From: Planctomycetota bacterium
GTDB taxonomy: Bacteria > Planctomycetota > Phycisphaerae > WQYP01
Reading direction: 5' to 3'
DNA length: 38,972 nt
NCBI GenBank assembly: GCA_021819825.1
Contig: JAKAEZ010000021.1
Coordinates: 1 to 38,972, forward strand
The notes beneath the pieces were generated by a model. That model saw nothing but the letters and a program-made list of their open reading frames with translations. It ran no database searches and was not told the origin of the DNA. The translations under genes and the position numbers were made by a program. Shown piece by piece: positions 7,229 through 15,996 of this stretch. Position 1 is the stretch's first letter, and each line of letters starts with the position of its first letter.

Positions 7229-9220
7229 CTAATTGTTGCCCGCGCCCGTGCGCAGGCGTTGGCGGCGGGCGGATAGGGCTTGGCGGGCGGTGGCGTAAAG
7301 TTGATCTTGCTGTTGGCGGATCAGCATTTTAATGTCGTAGGCGCTTAATCCGTACTTCTGGCCGACGGTGGCGATCAGTTGTTGTTCAGTGGGGGTTATT
7401 TCCCCATCGGCAACAGCGGCGGCTACCATGGCTCCAAGCCAACGGTGGATCTCATCGGGAGTTTTGGGTTCCGTGATCTGCAATTCGCCGCGCTTGGCGG
7501 AGTCCATCATGCGGTGCAGTTGTTCATCGGTCACGCCGCGGCGGTCGGCTATATGGCGCAACATGCGCTCTTCGCCACCGTCAATATTACCGTTATCCAC
7601 CACGCATTTGACCATCCAGGCCAGCAATCCGCTGGGCGCTGGCGGTGCCACGTTCAGCATGTTTGCGACTTGTTGCCGCGTTTGCGCCGGGTCGGTAATC
7701 ATCGCATTTTTTTGCGCCAGTTCCATAAGCAATTCCTGTGCCGCCTGCCCGTTTACCGGCAGCATATCCAGAAGCACCCAGTTATTTGAGCCATCATTAA
7801 GCACGGTACCGCAAAAGCTACAGGCATTGGCTGTATCATCCGAGATCGGAGCGCCGCAGTTGGGGCAATGGGCGGATGAAATGCCTTTATCCGGATCGGT
7901 CTTTACGCCCGCTTGCCGCTCCAGAACCATCAGATGCTGGGCCATGTTGCTTTGCGGCGTTTTCTGCGCTTTGCCCGATGCGTCGATCTGATATCGGCGG
8001 CTGGACCAGCGCACTTCCACCAAGGCCCGATCCATCGGCGTACCGGTGATTATTCCCATGGTCTGCACGGCACCGACGGCGCAATCGCCCCAGAATGCCC
8101 GCACGCCATTGACTTGGGCCGCTAAAAGCGGGCCATAGCGTTGCGCAAATGACGGATCGCAAACAGTCTGCAGCGGAGCAACTTTGCCCAGTCGATCCGC
8201 CATTACTTTGCGCCAGAAAACCACCGATACGCGGTCTTCCAAACCGGCCAGTGTGAAATTTGGATCACGAGTCTGCAGGTCTGACACGCCTGGTGTATCG
8301 CCTGATGTTTCCGGTTGCCATTGGGAATCCTGGGTTATTTCCGCCAGCACCCAGTCATACTGGCCGCTGCGCAACAGCGCGTGGCAGGCTTGACACTGCG
8401 CTGCGGCATTAAGTTCAATGGCCGCGCCGCAATTGGGACAGTTGCCTTCAATTAAGCCCGCCCCGTTGGCGGTTTTGGCACCGCGCCGACGGAGAAAAGT
8501 CCAATATTCGGTAAATACTTCCGCATCACCTGAACCGGCCACCACGGCACCGGTCTGCGTGGAAAGCGTTTGATCCACCGCTGAAGCGGTAATGCGGACG
8601 GTTGCGGAATCAAATACATTGTCATGTATCAATTGCACCATCTGTACTTCCTGTACCGCGATATCTTTCATTCTATCGCGTAGAGAATCCAGTTTCTGTT
8701 GAGCAAATTGCAGACCAAACCGTTCATGGGTGCCGTCAGAGATAAAAGGGCGGATGGTCTGAAGATTCTGGGCGCACCAGGCATCCTGAATTTTCAGAAA
8801 AGCTGTCTTGACGCGGCCATAGAACGCCTGCAGATCAAAAGCCGGATCGGATTGCTTCAGCGCCTGCACCGCCTGGGCTTCGGCATTTTCATCCACCGCG
8901 GTCAGGCCCGACTGCATGCGTTGATCACGGACATAACCGGCAACCGAACTGTGCGTTTTATAATACAAAATTCCCGCCACAATCAGTACCGGTATCCCTA
9001 CAATCGGATGCTCCAGCACCAGATATTCCACAATCCACCAGATAATGACTCCCCCACCGCCGCCACCGCCGCCGCCGTTATCACCACCGCCAAAGCCGCC
9101 GCCGCCAAAACCCTCGCCACCACCCGCACGCCCGTGCGCCACGGTCAGCACACCCAGCAGAGGCACCGCCAGTGCAATGACCGGAAGCAATTTCAACACG
9201 ATACAATAGAAACGTTTCAT
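7229..9220 (-). CDS. Tim44-like membrane protein with two zinc ribbons and a TerB-like domain
   Basis: The 663-aa protein starts with a signal-like hydrophobic segment (residues 8-28), then a glycine-rich linker (31-57) and a second hydrophobic segment (58-87). A Tim44-like region follows (about 120-245, with FYGRVKTAFLKIQDAWCAQN). A zinc ribbon CxxC-11-CxxC uses Cys261/264/276/279. A second Tim44-like region spans about 320-440, and a second ribbon with the same spacing uses Cys452/455/467/470. The C-terminus (about 530-640) has two acidic motifs, DNGNIDGGEE and ADGEITPTEQ, as in TerB-like domains. Tim44-like domains bind membranes or partner proteins and TerB domains occur in stress systems, so a membrane-attached scaffold or sensor is plausible. 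It is the last gene of a four-gene operon, 35 bp after sixA. Confidence 0.8.
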   Translation of the reverse strand: MKRFYCIVLKLLPVIALAVPLLGVLTVAHGRAGGGEGFGGGGFGGGDNGGGGGGGGGVIIWWIVEYLVLEHPIVGIPVLIVAGILYYKTHSSVAGYVRDQRMQSGLTAVDENAEAQAVQALKQSDPAFDLQAFYGRVKTAFLKIQDAWCAQNLQTIRPFISDGTHERFGLQFAQQKLDSLRDRMKDIAVQEVQMVQLIHDNVFDSATVRITASAVDQTLSTQTGAVVAGSGDAEVFTEYWTFLRRRGAKTANGAGLIEGNCPNCGAAIELNAAAQCQACHALLRSGQYDWVLAEITQDSQWQPETSGDTPGVSDLQTRDPNFTLAGLEDRVSVVFWRKVMADRLGKVAPLQTVCDPSFAQRYGPLLAAQVNGVRAFWGDCAVGAVQTMGIITGTPMDRALVEVRWSSRRYQIDASGKAQKTPQSNMAQHLMVLERQAGVKTDPDKGISSAHCPNCGAPISDDTANACSFCGTVLNDGSNNWVLLDMLPVNGQAAQELLMELAQKNAMITDPAQTRQQVANMLNVAPPAPSGLLAWMVKCVVDNGNIDGGEERMLRHIADRRGVTDEQLHRMMDSAKRGELQITEPKTPDEIHRWLGAMVAAAVADGEITPTEQQLIATVGQKYGLSAYDIKMLIRQQQDQLYATARQALSARRQRLRTGAGNN

Positions 9221-9255
9221 AGCTGAGAATTGTAATCGAAGTTTAGGTTTATATC

Positions 9256-9762
9256 CTATCGGGCCATCTGCCGTAATAATGCGGGCGGTGCCAGCATAAA
9301 TAGTTCGCCGGAAAGGTGTTGCTTACCCGTCAGTTCTATCCCGGCGATGGCCCCTTTCTTCATTTCAAATTGGCCGTGGCCCGCACCGCATAACCCCGCG
9401 ATCCAACGGCTTAAAATCGGTTCGTGGCCGATGGCGGCGACGCCGCGCGCCGCGGGATTTATCTGAAACACACTGGCCAAAAATGCCTTCAAGTCATCCG
9501 GCGGAGCCAGACTGGGGCATACCTGCACACTGATGGGATAATGCTGCGCGGCCTCGATTTGATGGGCTAGAATATCGGCCGTTTGCCGCGCTCGCGTCAA
9601 TGGCGAACTGAAGATCAGATCAATGGGAGGAGAAAGGGTCATGAAACCCTCGACAGCCTGGCGAAATTTCTTAACGCCTTCGCGCGTTAAAGGCCGCTGG
9701 GCATCAGAAAATTTTTCGCCGGCGTCCTCGGCAATGCCATGCCGGATGAGGTATAAATTCAT
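9256..9762 (-). CDS. sixA: SixA-like phosphohistidine phosphatase
   Basis: The 168-aa protein belongs to the histidine phosphatase superfamily. It opens with MNLYLIRHG, where Arg7-His8-Gly9 holds the catalytic phospho-accepting histidine. FSSPLTRARQTADIL and AIGHEPILSRW supply the other conserved arginine and histidine. SixA of E. coli removes phosphate from histidine-phosphotransfer domains; length and motifs fit that subgroup. I start at 9762 because AGGAATAGCTCC precedes this ATG and the RHG motif must sit at the very N-terminus; the open frame upstream overlaps the dehydrogenase gene. It lies 10 bp after the SDR stop, so it is in the same operon. No partner phosphorelay gene is in the window. 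Confidence 0.85.
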   Translation of the reverse strand: MNLYLIRHGIAEDAGEKFSDAQRPLTREGVKKFRQAVEGFMTLSPPIDLIFSSPLTRARQTADILAHQIEAAQHYPISVQVCPSLAPPDDLKAFLASVFQINPAARGVAAIGHEPILSRWIAGLCGAGHGQFEMKKGAIAGIELTGKQHLSGELFMLAPPALLRQMAR

Positions 9763-9772
9763 GGAGCTATTC

Positions 9773-10516
9773 CTAAAAACAATTGCGATGAATGTATATG
9801 GCCTCTCCGCTGGCGTGCCGCAAGGCACCGTCGATTGCGGCAACGATTGTATCCGCGACGGAACTTGGATTGAGAATATCCCGCGCGGGCACCTTGGGCG
9901 CGACGGGCAACGAACGAAACATGACCGTATCGACCGCGCCCGGGGCAATGGCAATCACGCGCACGCCGATCTCCCGGCCTTCCCGCGCCGTCGCCCGGGT
10001 TAATAAGTTAATGCCCGCTTTGGCCGCACCGTAGGCTCCCAAACCGGCAAATGGATCACGCGCCGCCTGGGATGATAGATTGATAATAACACCAACATCT
10101 TCTAAGGGCTGTCCGCTATCTTTTAACGCGGCAAACTGTTTTTGAAATACGGGCCAAACCGCGCGGGTCATATAAAATACCGAGGACAAATTGGTATCAA
10201 TGATTTGACGCCATTGTTCAGGGGTCAGTTCAGAGGTTGGCACCATGGGAGCTAAGCCCGCACAATTGATAACCGCGTCGATGCGTCCTTTCCACTGCAA
10301 GGCACTGTTGATAATCCGCATGGCATCTTCCGGTTTACTGACATCCGCCGGGCAGCAGGAAATGGCTCCGGGCGAAGCTTTCTGTGCGTCGGCTAAGGCG
10401 TTTAATTTTGCGCTATCGCGCCCCGCGATTAACACACAGTCGCCGCGGGCCAGAAGTTTTTGTGCGGTAGCTGCGCCAATGCCGCTGCCGCCACCGGTAA
10501 TAATGACTACTTTCAT
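9773..10516 (-). CDS. Short-chain dehydrogenase/reductase
   Basis: This 247-aa classical SDR has the cofactor motif TGGGSGIG at residues 7-14 and NCAG at 84-87. The catalytic serine is in NLSSQAA (148-149), and Tyr162 and Lys166 form the YxxxK pair. The protein should use NAD(P)H to reduce or oxidise a small alcohol or ketone; the substrate cannot be told from sequence. Arg33 just after the second strand (AGRDSAK) suggests preference for NADP. The start has AGGAGTTTCT before the ATG. It follows the inositol-monophosphatase-family gene by 14 bp and precedes sixA by 10 bp. Confidence 0.9.
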   Translation of the reverse strand: MKVVIITGGGSGIGAATAQKLLARGDCVLIAGRDSAKLNALADAQKASPGAISCCPADVSKPEDAMRIINSALQWKGRIDAVINCAGLAPMVPTSELTPEQWRQIIDTNLSSVFYMTRAVWPVFQKQFAALKDSGQPLEDVGVIINLSSQAARDPFAGLGAYGAAKAGINLLTRATAREGREIGVRVIAIAPGAVDTVMFRSLPVAPKVPARDILNPSSVADTIVAAIDGALRHASGEAIYIHRNCF

Positions 10517-10530
10517 AGAAACTCCTGTTG

Positions 10531-11571
10531 TCAGTCTGGCGATAAGCCATGGTCCGCAAAAAACTTGGCAATCACCGGTTCAATGCGGTTGCATAAGTGC
10601 TTATTAGCATACGCTGCCCATGCTACCGGGGTAATAACATCCAGGACGCCATCCACCGGTTGGCCAAGCGCGTTTGATACTACCACACCGGCTTCCTGGG
10701 CTATGAGCATGGCGCATAAATCATACGCGTGCGCGCACAATCCCGCGGGCTGATGGGTAATGCGGTACAAATAGGGACGCACGTCCGCCACAAACCGGTC
10801 GTGGCCGATCATAACTTCATATAGTTGGCCACCGGTAGAGATATATTGATCATCAAATACCAGCGGTCTGCCCGGGTCAATTCCCCCGCCGCAATGCAGG
10901 GAAATGGCTTCCATTAATTCGGCAGCGAGCACTTTTGTGCCGGGGAAAAAACTCACCACGGACGCGAATCCATGAGCCAGATCGCCGGCACCGCTGGGAC
11001 GTAATGTCAATGGCGTGGCGTGGCCGGTGGACAAATCTTCCCGTTGAGCTATAGCGCCCCGGCCGCGCGCGGCCCACAGCACGTCAGATTGATTTTGTTT
11101 ACTGGTGGGGATTTCCACCTGAACTGCGGCGGTAATATCGGATAATCGTGTGGTCGGACCGTTATTCGCGGCAACACCCGCCAACAACCAGCCGGAGCGT
11201 TTGTCGTACATCAACCCCCGTGTGCCGTCAATGGGGTCGACAATCAGGCGAAATGCCGCATCCGCCGGTTGGGTTCCCTGCGGGAAGCATTTCACACCTT
11301 CGGCACCATGTTCATCGACAATACCTTCGGCAATAAGGACCAAGGGAAGTTCGCGTCCCCACTGTTGGCAAAATTCTTCCAGCACGGGTTCAGTGTGGGT
11401 ATCCAACTCGTAAATAGTGTCGGCGGCAGTTTCGCGGGCCACTAGCGACAAGAGCTGGTTGCCCGGCGAATCAAGGGATCGACGGGCGGAAATCGCCGCA
11501 CCGCGAAGCTGCCTTCCAAGGTCACACAAACGTTGGATAAAATAAGCCTCATCACGCGGTAACAAGCCCAT
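10531..11571 (-). CDS. Inositol monophosphatase family protein
   Basis: The 346-aa protein has the metal-binding signature DPIDGTRG at residues 112-119, preceded by the acidic LIAEG segment. The family's second aspartate motif appears in AHAYDLCAMLIAQEAGVVV. These enzymes are Mg-dependent, Li-sensitive phosphatases acting on inositol phosphates, fructose-1,6-bisphosphate or 3'-phosphoadenylates. At 346 aa it is longer than the usual 260-280, with extra sequence between the two motifs, so the substrate is open. GAGGATCGTC precedes the ATG. It is the first gene of the operon that continues with SDR, sixA and the Tim44-like protein. Confidence 0.85.
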   Translation of the reverse strand: MGLLPRDEAYFIQRLCDLGRQLRGAAISARRSLDSPGNQLLSLVARETAADTIYELDTHTEPVLEEFCQQWGRELPLVLIAEGIVDEHGAEGVKCFPQGTQPADAAFRLIVDPIDGTRGLMYDKRSGWLLAGVAANNGPTTRLSDITAAVQVEIPTSKQNQSDVLWAARGRGAIAQREDLSTGHATPLTLRPSGAGDLAHGFASVVSFFPGTKVLAAELMEAISLHCGGGIDPGRPLVFDDQYISTGGQLYEVMIGHDRFVADVRPYLYRITHQPAGLCAHAYDLCAMLIAQEAGVVVSNALGQPVDGVLDVITPVAWAAYANKHLCNRIEPVIAKFFADHGLSPD

Positions 11572-11912
11572 TGACGATCCTCATAGCCAATATCACGTCA
11601 CTGTCGCCGAGTACTGCCGAAACGTCAACTAATTCGACAGAAATCTGAATATTGGCTCTTCTGGCCGACGGCGAAATCGACGGCATAAATACCGGCACTA
11701 AGATAATGCTTGGCCTTGGAAACTCGCATCGCGGAGGCCCGCCCAGCTTTGCTGCCACGCCCGAATATTGGCTCTTCTGGCCGACGATCCGAATGTTTTA
11801 CGCACCTACGAAAAAGTGGCGGAACTTTTCAGATGCCAATAATCGAACAATCTGCTGATTCTCCCGCACCTTTCTTACCGATAATTAAATTGGATTAGGC
11901 TCGAGTTTTACG
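11572..11912. other. Divergent intergenic region with a 24-bp direct repeat
   Basis: The sequence GAATATTGGCTCTTCTGG followed by CCGACG occurs at 11647-11670 and again, exactly, at 11763-11786. The region separates two divergently transcribed units, so it must hold their promoters. Downstream of the second copy one frame reads LALLADDPNVLRTYEKVAELF, which looks protein-like but stops after 24 codons; it may be a gene fragment. No complete gene is seen. Confidence 0.6.
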
Positions 11913-14072
11913 ATGGCAGACAATCTCACAGCGACAAACACTACTGAGCCGCTGCCTTCGGCTTTATACCGCATGAATTGCATTTATCGTGCGCTTTTGG
12001 AGCAGGAGCAGTTGCTGGTGGAAGCGACTGATCGGCCCGGATTATTAAACAGTATTTGCCAGCGACTTATCACCACCGGTTTTTTTGATATCGTGGGCAT
12101 CGGGTCGCCTGATGCCGACGGCTTGGTGCGCTATCATCATGCGGCGGGCGAGCAGGCTGCGGAATTAATTCATACATTCAGCACAGCGGTAAAGCTGGGT
12201 GCCGGCACCCTGTCCGGTGAAGCCATGAGCACTGGGAAAATGCAGGTCAGCAACCATTATCTCAATGACCCTCGCACGTCAGCCTTTCAGGCCAAAGCCC
12301 GGAAAATGAACATCAGGGCGTGGGCGGCGATTCCCATTGTCGTGGATAACACAACCTGGGGCGTACTGGGCATTATCAGCCACCGGGAAGATTTTTTTGA
12401 TGATGATATGCTGCAGTTGCTTTCCACCAGCGCCATGCTGATCGGGCGGGCACTGGAACGACGGAATATCTTCGAGCGGCTGGAGGACAGAAAACTTGCG
12501 CTCGAGCGGCTCAACAGTTTATATCATGCCATGTTGGAAGAATCAAAATTTATTCTAAGCGCCGGCGATGAGAGCGAACTGTTGCGCGGCACATGCGAAA
12601 CGCTGGTAGGCAAGGGAACTTTTCTGCTCGTTGGCATCGGCTATCCCGATGAGACGGGAATTTTGCGGTATCACTACGGAGCCGGATTAACCAGCGATGA
12701 AATTATGCGGGGCTTCGCTTTTTCCGTCAGCGATGGGACGGAGACACTTTCGTCGCTCGCCTGGCGAACCGGTAAGTTGCAGTACAGCAATGACTATCCG
12801 CATGAACCTCATGCCGCGTCCTTTAACTCACAACCCGCGGCCCGCCATATACAGTCTTTGGCCACGGCACCCATATTGCGTGCCGGCAAAATATGGGGTC
12901 TGCTTTCCGTGGTTTCCGGCCATAAGGATTTTTTTGATTCAGACATGCTGAATCTGCTGACAAGTTGCGCGCAAATGCTGGGGCGTGCACTTGATTCGAT
13001 GGACATGAAGTCCCGGCTCGAACGCCTGGGCAGTTTGTATAAATCATTAAGCATTCAGGGAGAAATTATTCTTGAAGCCCCCGATGAAAATACCCTTCTG
13101 ACCCAGACGGTTGACCAGTTGGCGCGCGCGGGACTATTTATCACGGTAACGGTTGCCCGCCCCAACGCGAATGGCTTTTTTGAATTTATCGCCACAGCCG
13201 GCACGGGCAGTGATCAAATCGAGAAGCATCGTGTTTCAGTTCTGGGCGCGGAGGGTAAAAGCCTCGTGGCCCAGGCGTGGCGCGAAAATACCCTCTGCTG
13301 GTCCGACGATTATCAGGCCGATTCCGCGTTTTCAAACAACCACCCGGTGGTAACGATGATTGGCGGTAAATCGGCGGCGGCGGTACCCATTATTCGGCAA
13401 GGACATGTCTGGGCGGTTATGGGGCTGATTTCCATCCACCAGAATCTATTTGATCAGGAAATGCGTAGCCTCATAGCGCGTGTGGCTCAACTTTTAGGCC
13501 ATGCGCTGGATGAAATTGATCTCCGCACACGCCTGGACGAAGAGCTGACCCAGCAGGCATGGCTGGCCAGCCATGATACGCTGACCGGGCTGCCCAATCG
13601 CGCGACCTTGGACGACTATATCGAAAAGGCCGTGGTGCGGGCCCAGCGGCACAAGACCCTCCTGGCGGTAGCGATGATGGATGTGAACGACTTCAAACTT
13701 ATCAATGATACGTATGGACACGCCGTCGGCGATGCTTTTTTGCGTGCCCTGGCGGGACGAATTAAAAACGCTCTGCGGAAAACCGATTCCGCCCTGCGGC
13801 TAGGCGGTGATGAGTTTGTCATTCTGCTGGAAGATCTGCGCCATCGTGAGGATGCCAGGTCCTACTTCACACGCCTTGCGGCGATTTTGGACGAGCCTTT
13901 TGCCCTGCCGGGCAATCGACGCATCAATGTATCTACCAGCATTGGCTATTGCCTATTTCCCGATGATTCCGCGGATTCCAGTGCCCTGTTGCGCCAGGCC
14001 GATAGCGCGTTATACCGGTTAAAAGCCTGTAAGACCGGACGCACCCGTTGGCAAGCCAGCTCCGAGCAATAA
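11913..14072 (+). CDS. Triple-GAF diguanylate cyclase
   Basis: The 719-aa cytoplasmic protein has three successive GAF-type sensor domains (about residues 21-185, 199-360 and 375-532), linked by helices that read like signalling coiled coils. A GGDEF domain follows (about 545-715). The active-site motif GGDEF is intact at 631-635. The inhibitory-site motif RxxD (RKTD, 622-625) stands five residues before it, so the enzyme should make cyclic di-GMP and be inhibited by its product. Each GAF domain has a similar ending (FFDDDM, FFDSDM, LFDQEM), showing they arose by duplication. There is no membrane segment. The ligands are unknown. The start ATG has only a weak ribosome-binding site. It is divergent from the phosphatase operon. 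Confidence 0.92.
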   Translation: MADNLTATNTTEPLPSALYRMNCIYRALLEQEQLLVEATDRPGLLNSICQRLITTGFFDIVGIGSPDADGLVRYHHAAGEQAAELIHTFSTAVKLGAGTLSGEAMSTGKMQVSNHYLNDPRTSAFQAKARKMNIRAWAAIPIVVDNTTWGVLGIISHREDFFDDDMLQLLSTSAMLIGRALERRNIFERLEDRKLALERLNSLYHAMLEESKFILSAGDESELLRGTCETLVGKGTFLLVGIGYPDETGILRYHYGAGLTSDEIMRGFAFSVSDGTETLSSLAWRTGKLQYSNDYPHEPHAASFNSQPAARHIQSLATAPILRAGKIWGLLSVVSGHKDFFDSDMLNLLTSCAQMLGRALDSMDMKSRLERLGSLYKSLSIQGEIILEAPDENTLLTQTVDQLARAGLFITVTVARPNANGFFEFIATAGTGSDQIEKHRVSVLGAEGKSLVAQAWRENTLCWSDDYQADSAFSNNHPVVTMIGGKSAAAVPIIRQGHVWAVMGLISIHQNLFDQEMRSLIARVAQLLGHALDEIDLRTRLDEELTQQAWLASHDTLTGLPNRATLDDYIEKAVVRAQRHKTLLAVAMMDVNDFKLINDTYGHAVGDAFLRALAGRIKNALRKTDSALRLGGDEFVILLEDLRHREDARSYFTRLAAILDEPFALPGNRRINVSTSIGYCLFPDDSADSSALLRQADSALYRLKACKTGRTRWQASSEQ

Positions 14073-14082
14073 TCACATACGA

Positions 14083-15750
14083 TCAATGCGTCACGGCACC
14101 ATTACACGCAGGCCCGACCATTTTGGCATATTTTGCCAAGGCACCGTGGGTATACAGGGGCGCTTTGGGCTTCCAGCTTTTGCGCCGCTGGGCAAGTTCC
14201 GCATCGGAAAGCTCGACGGTTATGGTCCCTTTTTCAGCGTCCACATCAACGATATCCCCATCGCGCACCAGGGCGATATTCCCGCCCACCTGGGCTTCGG
14301 GGCCGACATGGCCAATGCATAAACCGCGCGTGCCGCCGCTGAAGCGACCATCGGTGATCAGGCAGGTATCATAACCCAACCCCTGACCGACAATGGCCGC
14401 CGTTACGGCCAGCATTTCCCGCATTCCCGGGCCGCCTTTCGGGCCTTCATAACGGATAATGACCACGTCGCCTTTTTTAATTTGCAGGCTTTGTACCGCT
14501 TTCATGGCGTCCTGTTCAGAATCAAAACACCTGGCCGGGCCGCGGTGCTGTAATTTCTTCACGCCCGTGATTTTTATAACGCATCCTTCCGCGGCCAGAT
14601 TGCCCTTGAGAATTCTTAAACCGCCGTTGGGACTGATGGCTTTTTCCACCGGGACAACCACATCCTGCCCGCCAGGCAGAACCACATCTTTGAGATTTTC
14701 CCGCATGGTTTTACCCGTGACCGTCATGCAGTCGCCGTGAATAAGACCCGCATCCAGCAGGACTTTGAGAATCACAGGAATTCCACCTACCCGGTAAACA
14801 TCAAGCGCCACATACTTACCGCCGGGCTTTAGATCGGCCACGGTCGGCGTGCGCCGGCTGATGCGTTCAATATCATCCAGTGTCAATTTCAGACCCACTT
14901 CATGCGCAATGGCCGGCAGGTGCAGGCAGATATTGGTGCTGCCGCCGGTGGCAGCGCCGATGGCCACGGCATTTTCCAAGGCTTCGCGCGTCATGATGTC
15001 GCTGGGGCGGATGTTCTTTTCCAGAAGTTGCATAACCTGTCGCCCCGCCGCCTGGCAGAAGTCATCGCGCGAAAGCTCCACGGCCGGCGGAGAACCCGAC
15101 CCCGGCAACGCCATGCCCATAGCCTCGGCCACACATGCCATGGTATTGGCCGTAAATTGCCCGCCGCAGGAACCCGCCGAGGGGCAGGCATTGCATTCCA
15201 GTTCGTATAATTCCGCATCGGTCATTTTTCCGGCGGCATGCGCGCCGACACCCTCATAGACATCTACAATAGTTACGTCTTTTCCCTTGAATTTTCCCGG
15301 AAGAATGGTGCCTCCGTAGATAAATATCCCGGGCAAATTGAGTCGCGCCAGGGCCATGAGTGTTCCCGGCAGGGATTTATCGCACCCGGCCAAACCCACA
15401 AGAGCGTCATACCGGTGGGCGTGCATCATTAATTCAATGGAGTCGGCAATGACGTCCCGCGAAATCAGCGAGGCCTTCATCCCCTCATGCCCCATGGCAA
15501 TGCCATCGGATACCGCGATGGTCACAAATTCACGTGGGGTGCCGCCGGCGGCTTTGACTCCATTGGCCGCCGCCCGGGCCTGTCGGTCCAGGGTAATGTT
15601 GCAGGGAGTCGCTTGATTCCATGTACTGGCGACGCCCACCCACGGCTGTTGAATGTCCGCATCAGTAAGCCCCATGGAACGAAAAAACGCCCTCTGCGGC
15701 GCACGATCAAAACCTTCCGTCACTTCCGGACTGCGGGGACGATTAACCAT
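14083..15750 (-). CDS. ilvD: Dihydroxy-acid dehydratase
   Basis: The enzyme dehydrates 2,3-dihydroxy-3-methyl acids in valine, leucine and isoleucine synthesis. The 555-aa protein has the three cluster-ligand cysteines of the family: Cys50 (WNQATPCN), Cys122 (GCDKSLPG) and Cys194 (CPSAGSCGGQFTAN). The catalytic-region motifs DGIAMGHEGM and GRFSGGTRG are also present. Having all three cysteines fits the [2Fe-2S] type such as the Mycobacterium and plant enzymes. Length is normal. The ATG follows AGGAGTGTTTTAA. It has its own promoter upstream, and it converges with the diguanylate cyclase gene with only 10 bp between stops. Confidence 0.95.
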   Translation of the reverse strand: MVNRPRSPEVTEGFDRAPQRAFFRSMGLTDADIQQPWVGVASTWNQATPCNITLDRQARAAANGVKAAGGTPREFVTIAVSDGIAMGHEGMKASLISRDVIADSIELMMHAHRYDALVGLAGCDKSLPGTLMALARLNLPGIFIYGGTILPGKFKGKDVTIVDVYEGVGAHAAGKMTDAELYELECNACPSAGSCGGQFTANTMACVAEAMGMALPGSGSPPAVELSRDDFCQAAGRQVMQLLEKNIRPSDIMTREALENAVAIGAATGGSTNICLHLPAIAHEVGLKLTLDDIERISRRTPTVADLKPGGKYVALDVYRVGGIPVILKVLLDAGLIHGDCMTVTGKTMRENLKDVVLPGGQDVVVPVEKAISPNGGLRILKGNLAAEGCVIKITGVKKLQHRGPARCFDSEQDAMKAVQSLQIKKGDVVIIRYEGPKGGPGMREMLAVTAAIVGQGLGYDTCLITDGRFSGGTRGLCIGHVGPEAQVGGNIALVRDGDIVDVDAEKGTITVELSDAELAQRRKSWKPKAPLYTHGALAKYAKMVGPACNGAVTH

Positions 15751-15845
15751 TTAAAACACTCCTGCGCATCATACAACGCGAGCCAACAACGTCATGAGCG
15801 GTCCCGTTAAAACCCTTCGGGCCGATCAAAGCTCACGAGATATAT

Positions 15846-15874
15846 AGTGTACGCGCCCGGTGCGCTAATGCCAA
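15846..15874 (-). promoter_or_regulatory. Probable ilvD promoter
   Basis: On the minus strand TTGGCA (15874-15869) and TACACT (15851-15846) are 17 bp apart, a good sigma-70-type pair. The predicted leader to the ilvD ATG is about 90 nt. Confidence 0.5.
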
Positions 15875-15896
15875 TAATGCGTCTGTGAGATAGAAC

Positions 15897-15994
15897 GTCT
15901 GTCGAAATTCCGCCACGGTGCAAGCGACGCATGGATTACTTCAGGAGCCAGTTCGAGTAATGACCGGGCGGCGACGGCCATTACTTCGACAGAC
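15897..15994. terminator. Nested inverted repeats downstream of the methyltransferase gene
   Basis: An outer perfect 10-bp pair, GTCTGTCGAA (15897-15906) and TTCGACAGAC (15985-15994), encloses a second hairpin: GTAATGACCG (15957-15966) with CGGCCATTAC (15975-15984), one mismatch. The inner hairpin lies just past the methyltransferase stop and could end its transcript, though there is no U-run. The outer arm suggests something more than a simple terminator. Confidence 0.45.
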
Positions 15995-15996
15995 TC

